Positions 52,623 through 60,324 of a DNA stretch of 64,000 nt are shown here, in pieces. How positions within the stretch are numbered: the stretch's first letter is position 1; every line of letters begins with the position of its first letter. A program made the position numbers and the translations under genes. The notes beneath the pieces were generated by a model that made no database searches, was not told the DNA's origin, and was given only the letters and a program-made list of their open reading frames with translations. Origin of the DNA: Jejuia sp. UBA6058 (GTDB lineage Bacteria; Bacteroidota; Bacteroidia; Flavobacteriales; Flavobacteriaceae). Location: contig DIYI01000017.1 of NCBI GenBank assembly GCA_002428965.1, positions 248,001 to 312,000 on the forward strand, written 5' to 3'.

Positions 52623-53492
52623 TTAAGCGAGCAGAAACCCCATTTTTCCCATTTGATAATCTCTCATAGCCTCAAGTAACTCTGTTTGAGTGTTCATCAC
52701 ATAAGGGCCATATGTCTGGATAGATTCATTAAAAGGTGCTCCAGAAAGAAATAATAATTTACTCTCTGTATTGCCTTTAATAGAAAAACCTTCACCATCT
52801 TGATTAAATTCAATCAACTGGTTTTTATTCAGTTTTAAGCGCTCTACATCATTAATTATTACATCACCTTTCAATAAATACACCGTTGATTGATGCGAAC
52901 TTGGTACATTGATTTCAAAGCTCCCATCAGCTTCAACATCAATCATAAAAGCATTTACCGAAGTTTGGGTATGTATGCGTCCATAAACGCCATTTAACTC
53001 TCCTGCAATAATTTGAACGTTCACTTTACCATCATCAGAACTCACAACTCTAAAATCTTCATTCTTTACGTGCTGATAATTGGCTTCAATCATTTTCTTT
53101 TCAGCCGGTAAGTTCAACCATAACTGAATCCCCTCGATGGTGCCCCCTTTTTCCACAAATGCTTTGGTTGGGCCTTCTGCATGTACAATGCCCCTACCTG
53201 CCGTTGTCCATTGTACATCACCTGCCTTAACTACACTTTCATTTCCTAATGAATCCCGATGCAACTGTTCGCCTTGAATTAAAAAAGTGATAGGTTCAAA
53301 CCCACGATGTGGATGTGGTCCCAAATCAAAAGGGTTGCTATTGGCGTTAATTTCATAGGGCCCGTAATGATGCAATAATATAAACGGATCTATATTATCA
53401 ATTTGCTGTGTGGGTATGGGTTGCCGTAATCTAATTGGTCCCATATTAACGAAATCACTTCGCCCTACTGTTTTAATACTATTTAGTTTCAT
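52623..53492 (-). CDS. Pirin family protein, second copy
   Basis: 289 residues with the pirin core: GPIRLRQPIP, GPHPHRGFEPITFLI, GIVHAEGP (iron-binding His/Glu) and a C-terminal cupin ending SGAPFNESIQTYGPYVMNT. Pirins are iron cupins, some with quercetinase activity. It differs clearly from the first copy, so it is not a recent duplicate. Upstream lies the MarR-GNAT-reductase operon, 108 bases away with an intergenic repeat in between. Confidence 0.92.
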   Translation of the reverse strand: MKLNSIKTVGRSDFVNMGPIRLRQPIPTQQIDNIDPFILLHHYGPYEINANSNPFDLGPHPHRGFEPITFLIQGEQLHRDSLGNESVVKAGDVQWTTAGRGIVHAEGPTKAFVEKGGTIEGIQLWLNLPAEKKMIEANYQHVKNEDFRVVSSDDGKVNVQIIAGELNGVYGRIHTQTSVNAFMIDVEADGSFEINVPSSHQSTVYLLKGDVIINDVERLKLNKNQLIEFNQDGEGFSIKGNTESKLLFLSGAPFNESIQTYGPYVMNTQTELLEAMRDYQMGKMGFLLA

Positions 53493-53555
53493 TTTAAAAC
53501 TCTTTTCTTTTTATTTTCCATGGAAAATATTTAATTAAAAAAATATGCTATCCCT

Positions 53556-53585
53556 TCATGAGATACTGAAACAAGTTCAGCATGA
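53556..53585. repeat. Single copy of the third repeat family
   Basis: GAGATACTGAAACAAGTTCA and then GCATGACG, the same motif as the inverted pair at 38545-38627, located between the second pirin gene and the MarR gene. Confidence 0.55.
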
Positions 53586-53600
53586 CGAAACTTTGTTTCA

Positions 53601-54038
53601 TCATCGCATTTTATCAAGCAGATTACTTAATTGTTCTGCTTCTTCTTCACTCAAATTATTCAATAACTCTTTATTGAAATTATTTGGTATACTTTCTAAA
53701 AACGTTTTGCCTTCCTTTGTTATAGCTATTTTAACCACTCGTCTATCATGCTCTGAAGGACAACGCTCAATATAGTTTTTAGCACATAATTTATCCATTA
53801 ATCGTGTAGCGTTGGGTGAACGTTCCAACATTCTATCTTTTATGGTCTGAACATTTAACGGCTCATCAGCACCTCTCAAAATTCTTAAAATATTATACTG
53901 CTGTGGAGAAATGCCATATGTTTTAAAAAACTCATTTTGATGACTCGTAATCCAATTTGCTGTATAAATAATATTCAATAAAGCTTTCACCCTATTATTG
54001 GCGAATTTTGAATTAATATCTTTGGATAAATCTCCCAT
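53601..54038 (-). CDS. MarR-family transcription regulator
   Basis: 145 residues with winged helix: PLNVQTIKDRMLERSPNATRLMDKL and the wing CPSEHDRRVVKIAITKEG. Last gene of the operon flavin reductase-GNAT-MarR (gaps of 2 and 6 bases). An operator-like palindrome precedes the first gene, so autorepression relieved by an oxidant or quinone-type ligand is likely, by analogy with YodB/HypR-type systems. Confidence 0.88.
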   Translation of the reverse strand: MGDLSKDINSKFANNRVKALLNIIYTANWITSHQNEFFKTYGISPQQYNILRILRGADEPLNVQTIKDRMLERSPNATRLMDKLCAKNYIERCPSEHDRRVVKIAITKEGKTFLESIPNNFNKELLNNLSEEEAEQLSNLLDKMR

Positions 54039-54044
54039 GTTATT

Positions 54045-54326
54045 CTAAAATAATACGTCGCTATATTCTTTCTTTTTCTTAAAAACCGCATTCGCAAAAG
54101 GACATAATGGTAAAATTTTAATGTCCTTTTCGCGGGCGTATGTTACCGCGGCTTCAACCAATTTATAGCCAACGCCTTGCCCTTTTAGAGAAGGGTCGAC
54201 TTCGGTATGATCAATAATAATTTTATTATCACCCGCAAAGGTATAAGTCATTTCAGCTTTTTGCTCACCATCAATTTCTAAATAAAAACGCCCTTTTTTG
54301 CCTAAAACTTCATGTTGAATCCCCAT
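54045..54326 (-). CDS. Small GNAT-family protein (COG2388/YjdJ-like)
   Basis: 93 residues; acetyl-CoA motif DPSLKGQGVGYKLVEAAVTYAR and a conserved PLCPFANAVFKKK near the end. These mini-GNATs are often encoded next to redox genes; substrate unknown. Central gene of the three-gene operon. Confidence 0.85.
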   Translation of the reverse strand: MGIQHEVLGKKGRFYLEIDGEQKAEMTYTFAGDNKIIIDHTEVDPSLKGQGVGYKLVEAAVTYAREKDIKILPLCPFANAVFKKKKEYSDVLF

Positions 54327-54328
54327 AA

Positions 54329-54859
54329 TTATAAGGCCTTTTGGAATTTATCTACTTTACCTTTTAATTCGGTACCTAAGTCATCATTAACAATTTTTCC
54401 TTCAGAAAAATTTGTTCCAAAAGAAGGTAGTGAAAACACTTCAACAATATTTCCACCCATATAAGGAAACCGACCTTGAGCCACATCTAAAACAGTTGCT
54501 CCTCCTCTACCTCCTGGGGAAGTTGCCATAAGCAACATAGGTTTATCACTCCATAATTTTCCATCTATTCTGGACATCCAATCAAATATATTTTTAAATA
54601 CCGAAGCGTAAGCACCATTATGTTCTGCCAAAGATAGTACTATACCATCTGAGGCTTTAATTTCATCTAAGAATTTTTTGGCATTTTCTGGTATACCCAT
54701 CTCATTTTCTAAATCTATTCCATATAAGGGTAATTCATAATCGTTTAAATCAAGAACTGATATCTCCACATCTTGAACCAAACTGGATGCATAAACAGCC
54801 AATTTTTTGTTTATTGATGTTTTACTGTTACTTCCTGCAAATGCTATTATTTTTTTCAT
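54329..54859 (-). CDS. NADPH-dependent FMN reductase-type oxidoreductase
   Basis: 176 residues, flavodoxin-like fold: FMN phosphate loop GSNSKTSINKKLA (about 6-18), GIDLENEMGIPENAKK, SLAEHNGAYASVFKNIFDW and TSPGGRGG. Likely a quinone or azo-compound reductase using NAD(P)H and FMN. First gene of the operon with GNAT and MarR, typical of an inducible electrophile or quinone defence. Confidence 0.88.
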   Translation of the reverse strand: MKKIIAFAGSNSKTSINKKLAVYASSLVQDVEISVLDLNDYELPLYGIDLENEMGIPENAKKFLDEIKASDGIVLSLAEHNGAYASVFKNIFDWMSRIDGKLWSDKPMLLMATSPGGRGGATVLDVAQGRFPYMGGNIVEVFSLPSFGTNFSEGKIVNDDLGTELKGKVDKFQKAL

Positions 54860-54900
54860 ATTTTAATTTTGTTTGGTACAAAACTACGATAAATAAATTT

Positions 54901-54922
54901 ATATTCCAAGGAATATATTTCC
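54901..54922. promoter_or_regulatory. Candidate MarR operator
   Basis: ATATTCCAAGGAATAT, seven-base perfect arms around AA, overlapping a second dyad GGAATATATTTCC. It lies 42 bases upstream of the flavin reductase ATG, in the promoter zone of the MarR operon and between it and the divergent carboxylase gene. Confidence 0.55.
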
Positions 54923-55001
54923 ATGTTATATATATTTAAGAAAGTCTTAACTTTTAAGAGCAAAAATGGTTTTGTAACTTCGTTAAAATAAAAAGACGTT
55001 A

Positions 55002-56645
55002 ATGGATATCAACTTCAATAAAAACGAAGATCACAATAAACTTTTAGTTTCAGAATTAAACAAAAGACTAGCTAAAGTTAGTCTTGGCGGTGGAAAATCT
55101 CGTATTGAAAAACTACATAGTAAGGGAAAACTAACTGCACGAGAACGCATTGATTATTTATTGGATGATAAAGCCAAATCCATAGAAATTGGAGCTTTTG
55201 CTGGTGAAGATATGTATCCAGAACATGGTGGTTGTCCATCAGGCGGTGTTGTAGTAAAGATTGGATACATTAAAGGCAAACAATGTATTGTTGTGGCTAA
55301 TGACGCTACCGTTAAAGCTGGTGCTTGGTTTCCAATAACCGGAAAAAAGAATTTAAGAGCTCAGGAAATTGCTATTGAAAATAGATTACCAATTATTTAT
55401 TTAGTGGATTCTGCAGGTGTTTACCTCCCCATGCAAGACGAAATTTTCCCTGACAAAGAACATTTCGGACGAATTTTTAGAAATAACGCTGTTATGAGTA
55501 GTATGGGCATTACGCAAATTGCTGCAGTAATGGGAAGCTGCGTTGCAGGTGGTGCTTACCTACCTATTATGAGTGACGAGGCTTTAATTGTAGATAAAAC
55601 AGGAAGTATCTTTTTAGCAGGAAGTTATTTGGTAAAAGCTGCTATTGGTGAAAGTATTGATAATGAAACCCTTGGTGGAGCAACCACACATTGTGAAATT
55701 TCTGGAGTAACGGATTATAAAGCCAAAGATGATAAAGATGCTTTAGATAAAATCAAAAATATAGTTGGTAAAATTGGAGATTATGATACGGCTGGCTTTA
55801 ATCGTGTTGAGGCTAAAAAACCTACTGAAAATCAAGAGGATATTTTTGGTATTCTTCCTAAAAGTCGTGCAGATCAGTACGACATGTATGAGATCATGAA
55901 AAGATTAGTAGATAACTCAGAATACGAAGAATATAAAGCTGGTTACGGACAAACCATTATTACCTGTTATGCACGTATAGACGGTTGGGCAGTTGGTATT
56001 ATTGCCAATCAACGTCAAATTGTGAAAACAACAGGATCTAAAACCAAACCTACCGAAATGCAATTTGGAGGTGTGATTTATAATGATTCAGCTGATAAAG
56101 CCACTAGATTTATTGCCAATTGCAACCAAAAGAAAATTCCGCTGGTATTTCTCCAAGATGTTACAGGGTTTATGGTAGGTAGTAAAAGTGAACATTCTGG
56201 CATTATTAAAGATGGTGCTAAAATGGTAAATGCTGTAAGTAATTCGGTTGTGCCTAAATTTACTATTGTGATTGGAAACAGCTATGGAGCAGGCAATTAT
56301 GCCATGTGTGGAAAGGCTTATGATCCTAGGCTGATTATCGCATGGCCAAGTGCAGAACTTGCTGTAATGAGTGGTAAATCTGCAGCAAAAGTACTCTTGC
56401 AAATTGAAAAAGCCTCACTGGAAAAACAGGGTGAAAAATTCACCAAGGAAAAGGAAGAAGCACTTTACAATAAAATCAAGGAGAGATACGACAATCAAGT
56501 ATCGCCCTATTATGCTGCAGCAAGATTATGGACCGATGGTATTATTAACCCGTTAGATACCAGAACTTGGATTTCTATGGGTATTGAAGCCGCTAACCAC
56601 GCTCCTATTAAAAAACCTTTTAATTTAGGGGTTTTGCAAGTTTAA
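55002..56645 (+). CDS. Acyl-CoA carboxylase, carboxyltransferase beta subunit (methylcrotonyl-CoA type)
   Basis: 547 residues, two crotonase-like halves of the biotin-dependent carboxyltransferase. N-terminal KLTARERIDYLLD, oxyanion loops GSCVAGGAYLPIMSDEAL and NSYGAGNYAMCG, and PKFTIVIGNSYG. Overall it resembles methylcrotonyl-CoA carboxylase beta (leucine breakdown) more than propionyl-CoA carboxylase. The biotin-bearing alpha subunit is not adjacent. Ends overlapping the convergent gene by four bases. A TAACTTCG near-match -7 box lies at 54975. Confidence 0.9.
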   Translation: MDINFNKNEDHNKLLVSELNKRLAKVSLGGGKSRIEKLHSKGKLTARERIDYLLDDKAKSIEIGAFAGEDMYPEHGGCPSGGVVVKIGYIKGKQCIVVANDATVKAGAWFPITGKKNLRAQEIAIENRLPIIYLVDSAGVYLPMQDEIFPDKEHFGRIFRNNAVMSSMGITQIAAVMGSCVAGGAYLPIMSDEALIVDKTGSIFLAGSYLVKAAIGESIDNETLGGATTHCEISGVTDYKAKDDKDALDKIKNIVGKIGDYDTAGFNRVEAKKPTENQEDIFGILPKSRADQYDMYEIMKRLVDNSEYEEYKAGYGQTIITCYARIDGWAVGIIANQRQIVKTTGSKTKPTEMQFGGVIYNDSADKATRFIANCNQKKIPLVFLQDVTGFMVGSKSEHSGIIKDGAKMVNAVSNSVVPKFTIVIGNSYGAGNYAMCGKAYDPRLIIAWPSAELAVMSGKSAAKVLLQIEKASLEKQGEKFTKEKEEALYNKIKERYDNQVSPYYAAARLWTDGIINPLDTRTWISMGIEAANHAPIKKPFNLGVLQV

Positions 56646-57232
56646 TCTTTTAATACTGAAATAATCTCTGGCAAAAGTGCTATAGCCGTAAGCACTACGG
56701 CGTTATTTTTCTTTTTTGCTTGCTTTGTTTCAGCAACTTCTGAAGTATTGACTGAATTAGGAATCCGTATCATTATAATTCTGTTTATAGCTCCATCATC
56801 AAAATTTTTGTTGGCGTAATCATAGGCAAACGTTATACCATCTTCGTGAAACTCTTTAACATTAGCCTTAAAATTCTCTAAAGCATACATAATCTTTTTT
56901 GCATTATGTATTGAAGTTTGTTCTAAAGCCGCCCCATTTATACCCGAATAACCTAAAATAGAAATAGTATTATCTTCTTCCATTCGCTTGGATAATAAAC
57001 TAAAAGCTTGCTTCAACACAACTTTATCTTCAACTGAATATCCAACATTAGATGTCTGTATTAAAAAGGTTAGGTTGTATAAATCGTTTCTATCCCTTTT
57101 ATAGTTTTCCACGATATAAGAGATAAGATTGTCAATTTGAATGGAGTGTGTTTCTATGTTCTTTTCTTGACAGATCAATTGGTTAAAGTTCAAAAGGGCA
57201 ATAATTACAGTTGTTTTTAAAATAGTTTTCAT
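56642..57232 (-). CDS. Exported protein derived from a von Willebrand A domain, 196 residues
   Basis: Signal peptide (MKTILKTTVIIALLNFNQLICQ). The stretch VVLKQAFSLLSKRMEEDNTISILGYSG ... FAYDYANKNFDDGAINRIIMI follows the order of helices and strands in YfbK-type VWA domains, but the metal-ion site (DxSxS, T, D) is missing its first motif, so it cannot hold a standard MIDAS. Either a diverged binding domain or the relic of a larger VWA protein. Convergent with the carboxylase. Confidence 0.65.
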   Translation of the reverse strand: MKTILKTTVIIALLNFNQLICQEKNIETHSIQIDNLISYIVENYKRDRNDLYNLTFLIQTSNVGYSVEDKVVLKQAFSLLSKRMEEDNTISILGYSGINGAALEQTSIHNAKKIMYALENFKANVKEFHEDGITFAYDYANKNFDDGAINRIIMIRIPNSVNTSEVAETKQAKKKNNAVVLTAIALLPEIISVLKD

Positions 57233-57325
57233 AATAATGGCTTTAAGTGGTTTACTTTAAAGTTATTACCGAAAAGTAATTTATGAAACCAATATTGAGT
57301 GAAGTTCGGATTTGCATGAGTAAAC

Positions 57326-57353
57326 AAAAAAAGACGAACCTAAGTTCGCCTTT
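57326..57353 (-). terminator. Terminator of sppA
   Basis: Minus-strand stem AAAGGCGAAC/GTTCGTCTTT with a four-base loop followed by TTTTTTG, 21 bases after the stop. Confidence 0.7.
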
Positions 57354-57374
57354 CCAATCTTTCTTATAAATTAA

Positions 57375-59138
57375 CTATTTAATCTCTGTACTAAAAGGAA
57401 ACAACAATTGCACACCTTTTTGCTGCGATAAACGCTTTACTTCTTTCATCAACTTGTAATTTTCTGCTCCAAGTTCTTCTTCTAAAATTTGTTCTTTGGC
57501 TTTTGCTAGTCCGAAGGCTTCCAACACTTCATCTAAATTCTTTTCAAAAACAGGATATTCTTTGATTTTATAATCTTCTATTTCAGCAGCTTCAGCGGCA
57601 TATTGTAATGCCAAATCCAATCCACCAAGTTCATCAACCAAGCCTCTTTCCAATGCATCCTTTCCAGTCCAAACACGGCCTTGAGCAATTTCCTCAACTT
57701 GTTCTGCAGTTAAATTTCTTCCGTCTGCCACCCGTTTTGTAAAGAGGCTATAGATATCAATAACACCTTCTTTAATATATCTATGCTGACTTTCACTAAG
57801 AGGTTCAAAAACACTATAGGTAACAGTATTCGCATTGGTTGCTACTTGTTCTGCATTAATACCTATGTTATCCGTTAGATTCTTAAAATTAGGCAAGGTA
57901 CCAAACACACCTATACTTCCTGTAATGGTTGTGGGTTCTGCAATAATTTTGTCAGCATTGGTAGCAATATAATAACCTCCAGATGCTGCTAAATCTCCCA
58001 TAGAAACAATTACAGGTTTTAACTTTTTTGTTAATTCTATTTCACGCCAAATTAATTCACTTGCCAAAGCAGATCCTCCTGGAGAGTTCACTCGTAAAAC
58101 GATAGCTTTTATCTTATCATCTTCTCTGGCTTTTTGTATGGCTTTGTTAGTTGTGATATGACCAACATTACCTTTCTCACCTTCACCATATATAATATCA
58201 CCTTCAGCATAAATAATAGCAATTTTATCTTTACTTGTAGTTGATTTTATTTTTGGAGCAGCATATTCTGCATAATCAGCAATAGATACCATTTTCAAGT
58301 CTTTATCTTCAGGTAAATCCACCGCATGTTTTATTCCATTAATATATTCATCATGATAAGCAATCTTATCTACCAACTGAGAAGATAGTGCCAATTCGGG
58401 AGTTCTGGCAAGTAGGCTATCTGCAATAAGATCTAATTGCTCCATTGAAACATTCCTTGACTCGGAAACCTCTTTTTTCAGTTCAGACCATAAACCATTT
58501 AAATAAACAGAAATCTGTTCACGGTTATTATCGCTCATTTCATTTTCTAAAAACGGTTCTACTGCACTTTTGTATTTTCCATGACGTACCACTTCCATTT
58601 TTATACCTGACTTTTCTTGAAAATCTTTAAAATATAAACGCTCGGTGTACAACCCTTTGAACTCCATCATTCCAACAGGATTGATATAAATAGTATCCGC
58701 CACCGAACTTAAATAATAATCCTTCTGTGTAAAAATATCAGCATAAGCGACAATAAACTTGCCTGAGTCTTTAAAATCCAATAGCGCGTCTCGTAACGTT
58801 TTAGTTTGAGTCACACCAGCCATAATGAAGTTATTATCAATGGAAATTCCCTTTATTTTTTCATCAGTTTTGGCATATTTAATGGCATCTACTAAATTGA
58901 ACAGTCCATTTTTATCGTCTTCATTTAAAAAAGGATATTCTTTATAGATCGTTTTTCCTGCATAATCGTTTATTGGAAAATTCAATTTTAAATCTAATAC
59001 GGACTTCGGTTTAACCTGAACCACTTCTTCATCAGAGCCACCAAACAGCAACCCAATAACAATTAATCCAATAAAGCAAAGTGCTAAAAAAACAAAAATG
59101 CCAACTACAGTCGAAAAAACTCTTTTTATAAAATTCAT
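57375..59138 (-). CDS. sppA: Signal peptide peptidase SppA, 67-kDa type
   Basis: 587 residues, tandem SppA domains as in the E. coli enzyme. N-terminal membrane helix (FSTVVGIFVFLALCFIGLIVIGLLFG). Catalytic Lys in VRHGKYKSAVEPF (first domain) and Ser in GDLAASGGYYIA (second domain) are both present. Degrades leftover signal peptides at the inner membrane. Monocistronic. Confidence 0.95.
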   Translation of the reverse strand: MNFIKRVFSTVVGIFVFLALCFIGLIVIGLLFGGSDEEVVQVKPKSVLDLKLNFPINDYAGKTIYKEYPFLNEDDKNGLFNLVDAIKYAKTDEKIKGISIDNNFIMAGVTQTKTLRDALLDFKDSGKFIVAYADIFTQKDYYLSSVADTIYINPVGMMEFKGLYTERLYFKDFQEKSGIKMEVVRHGKYKSAVEPFLENEMSDNNREQISVYLNGLWSELKKEVSESRNVSMEQLDLIADSLLARTPELALSSQLVDKIAYHDEYINGIKHAVDLPEDKDLKMVSIADYAEYAAPKIKSTTSKDKIAIIYAEGDIIYGEGEKGNVGHITTNKAIQKAREDDKIKAIVLRVNSPGGSALASELIWREIELTKKLKPVIVSMGDLAASGGYYIATNADKIIAEPTTITGSIGVFGTLPNFKNLTDNIGINAEQVATNANTVTYSVFEPLSESQHRYIKEGVIDIYSLFTKRVADGRNLTAEQVEEIAQGRVWTGKDALERGLVDELGGLDLALQYAAEAAEIEDYKIKEYPVFEKNLDEVLEAFGLAKAKEQILEEELGAENYKLMKEVKRLSQQKGVQLLFPFSTEIK

Positions 59139-59321
59139 TTACTCCTAATTTTTATCGTTAGTCTCAAAAGTGCTAAAATGTTACAATTTACAGCTTTCAA
59201 GAAAAAAATTTGACAAATCTAGAAAACATTAATCTTATAAACCTAAGGATTTCCCGTTTTCTAGAACAACTTGATTATTTAATAATTAACTTTAGCCATA
59301 TATTAAAACGCTGTAAGAACC

Positions 59322-60137
59322 ATGAAATTAAGTAAACATATATTTTTTGTATTTGTCACGTTCTCTTTTATTTCTTGTCTTGAAAGTTCTGAAAAGGATG
59401 AATCTGTGGAGGACACTGCTATAAATCAAGAAGCAACTATTAAGAATACAGACACATTTTATCAATATTCTGTTTGGTTTGCATTCGTAAATAAGGTCTT
59501 TGATGGTGATTTAAAAGTTAAAGACCTTAAAACACATGGAGATGTAGGATTGGGATCTTTTGATTTTTTAGATGGAGAATTGGTGATGTTAGATGGTATT
59601 CCTTATCGCATACGTGAAAATGGAGAAATAAGTGTTGGAGAAGATATGGATGAAATAGTTTATGCGGATGCTGCATTTTTCACTCCAAAGGATGAATTCC
59701 CTATCGAAAATTCAATAGAATTTTCGAAGCTTGCTTCAATATTAGATGAGAAGAAAAAATCACCACACTATTTTTACGTATATAAAATACATGGCGTATT
59801 TAGCCATATAAAACTTGGTGGCGTGCCGAAAGTTAGTCCGCCGTTTAGATATGGTTTGGATGTTCTTATACCAAGACGTCCTGTGTTTGAAACCACAAAC
59901 ATATCAGGCACTTTAGTCGGATTCTATTGTCCCGATTATATTGGAAACATTAATACCAAAGGTCATCATTTTCACTTTATAAGCGACGATAGAAAATGGG
60001 GTGGTCATGTCATGGATTTCACCTCTATCGACGCATTAATAGTACAAGTTGATCAAAAAACCAAATACCAATTCGATTTGCCTTCCAACGAAACCTATGA
60101 AAACGTGAAACTAGACAACGAGTTTCAGTATAACTAG
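59322..60137 (+). CDS. Acetolactate decarboxylase carrying a lipoprotein signal
   Basis: 271 residues. The body matches AlsD/BudA: FYQYSVWFAFVNKVFDGDLK, HGDVGLGSFDFLDGELVMLDG, and the zinc site with three His in GHHFHFISDDRKWGGHVMDF. The enzyme turns 2-acetolactate into acetoin. Unlike the cytoplasmic enzyme of fermenters, it begins with a lipobox (FSFISC, Cys19) followed by an acidic stretch LESSEKDESVED, so it should be anchored outside the inner membrane and possibly on the cell surface. No acetolactate synthase or budC gene is near. Divergent from sppA. Confidence 0.88.
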   Translation: MKLSKHIFFVFVTFSFISCLESSEKDESVEDTAINQEATIKNTDTFYQYSVWFAFVNKVFDGDLKVKDLKTHGDVGLGSFDFLDGELVMLDGIPYRIRENGEISVGEDMDEIVYADAAFFTPKDEFPIENSIEFSKLASILDEKKKSPHYFYVYKIHGVFSHIKLGGVPKVSPPFRYGLDVLIPRRPVFETTNISGTLVGFYCPDYIGNINTKGHHFHFISDDRKWGGHVMDFTSIDALIVQVDQKTKYQFDLPSNETYENVKLDNEFQYN

Positions 60138-60283
60138 GTTCCACAAAACATTAAGTTATAATTTTGATATAAGGCTATTGAATCCACCAATTTCTGAGAA
60201 AAATATACTGTTCTATCGGTTGCAAAGGTATTCTTGCATATAACAGTGCATGGTTATAAACACTACGTATCCACAAGATTATT

Positions 60284-60291
60284 TAACTTTG
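60284..60291 (+). promoter_or_regulatory. -7 box of mutS2
   Basis: TAACTTTG, full match to TAnnTTTG, 34 bases before the ATG at 60325; no clear -33. Confidence 0.5.
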
Positions 60292-60324
60292 CAATCTTAA
60301 AAAAAGCTTTGCTAGAGCAAAAGA

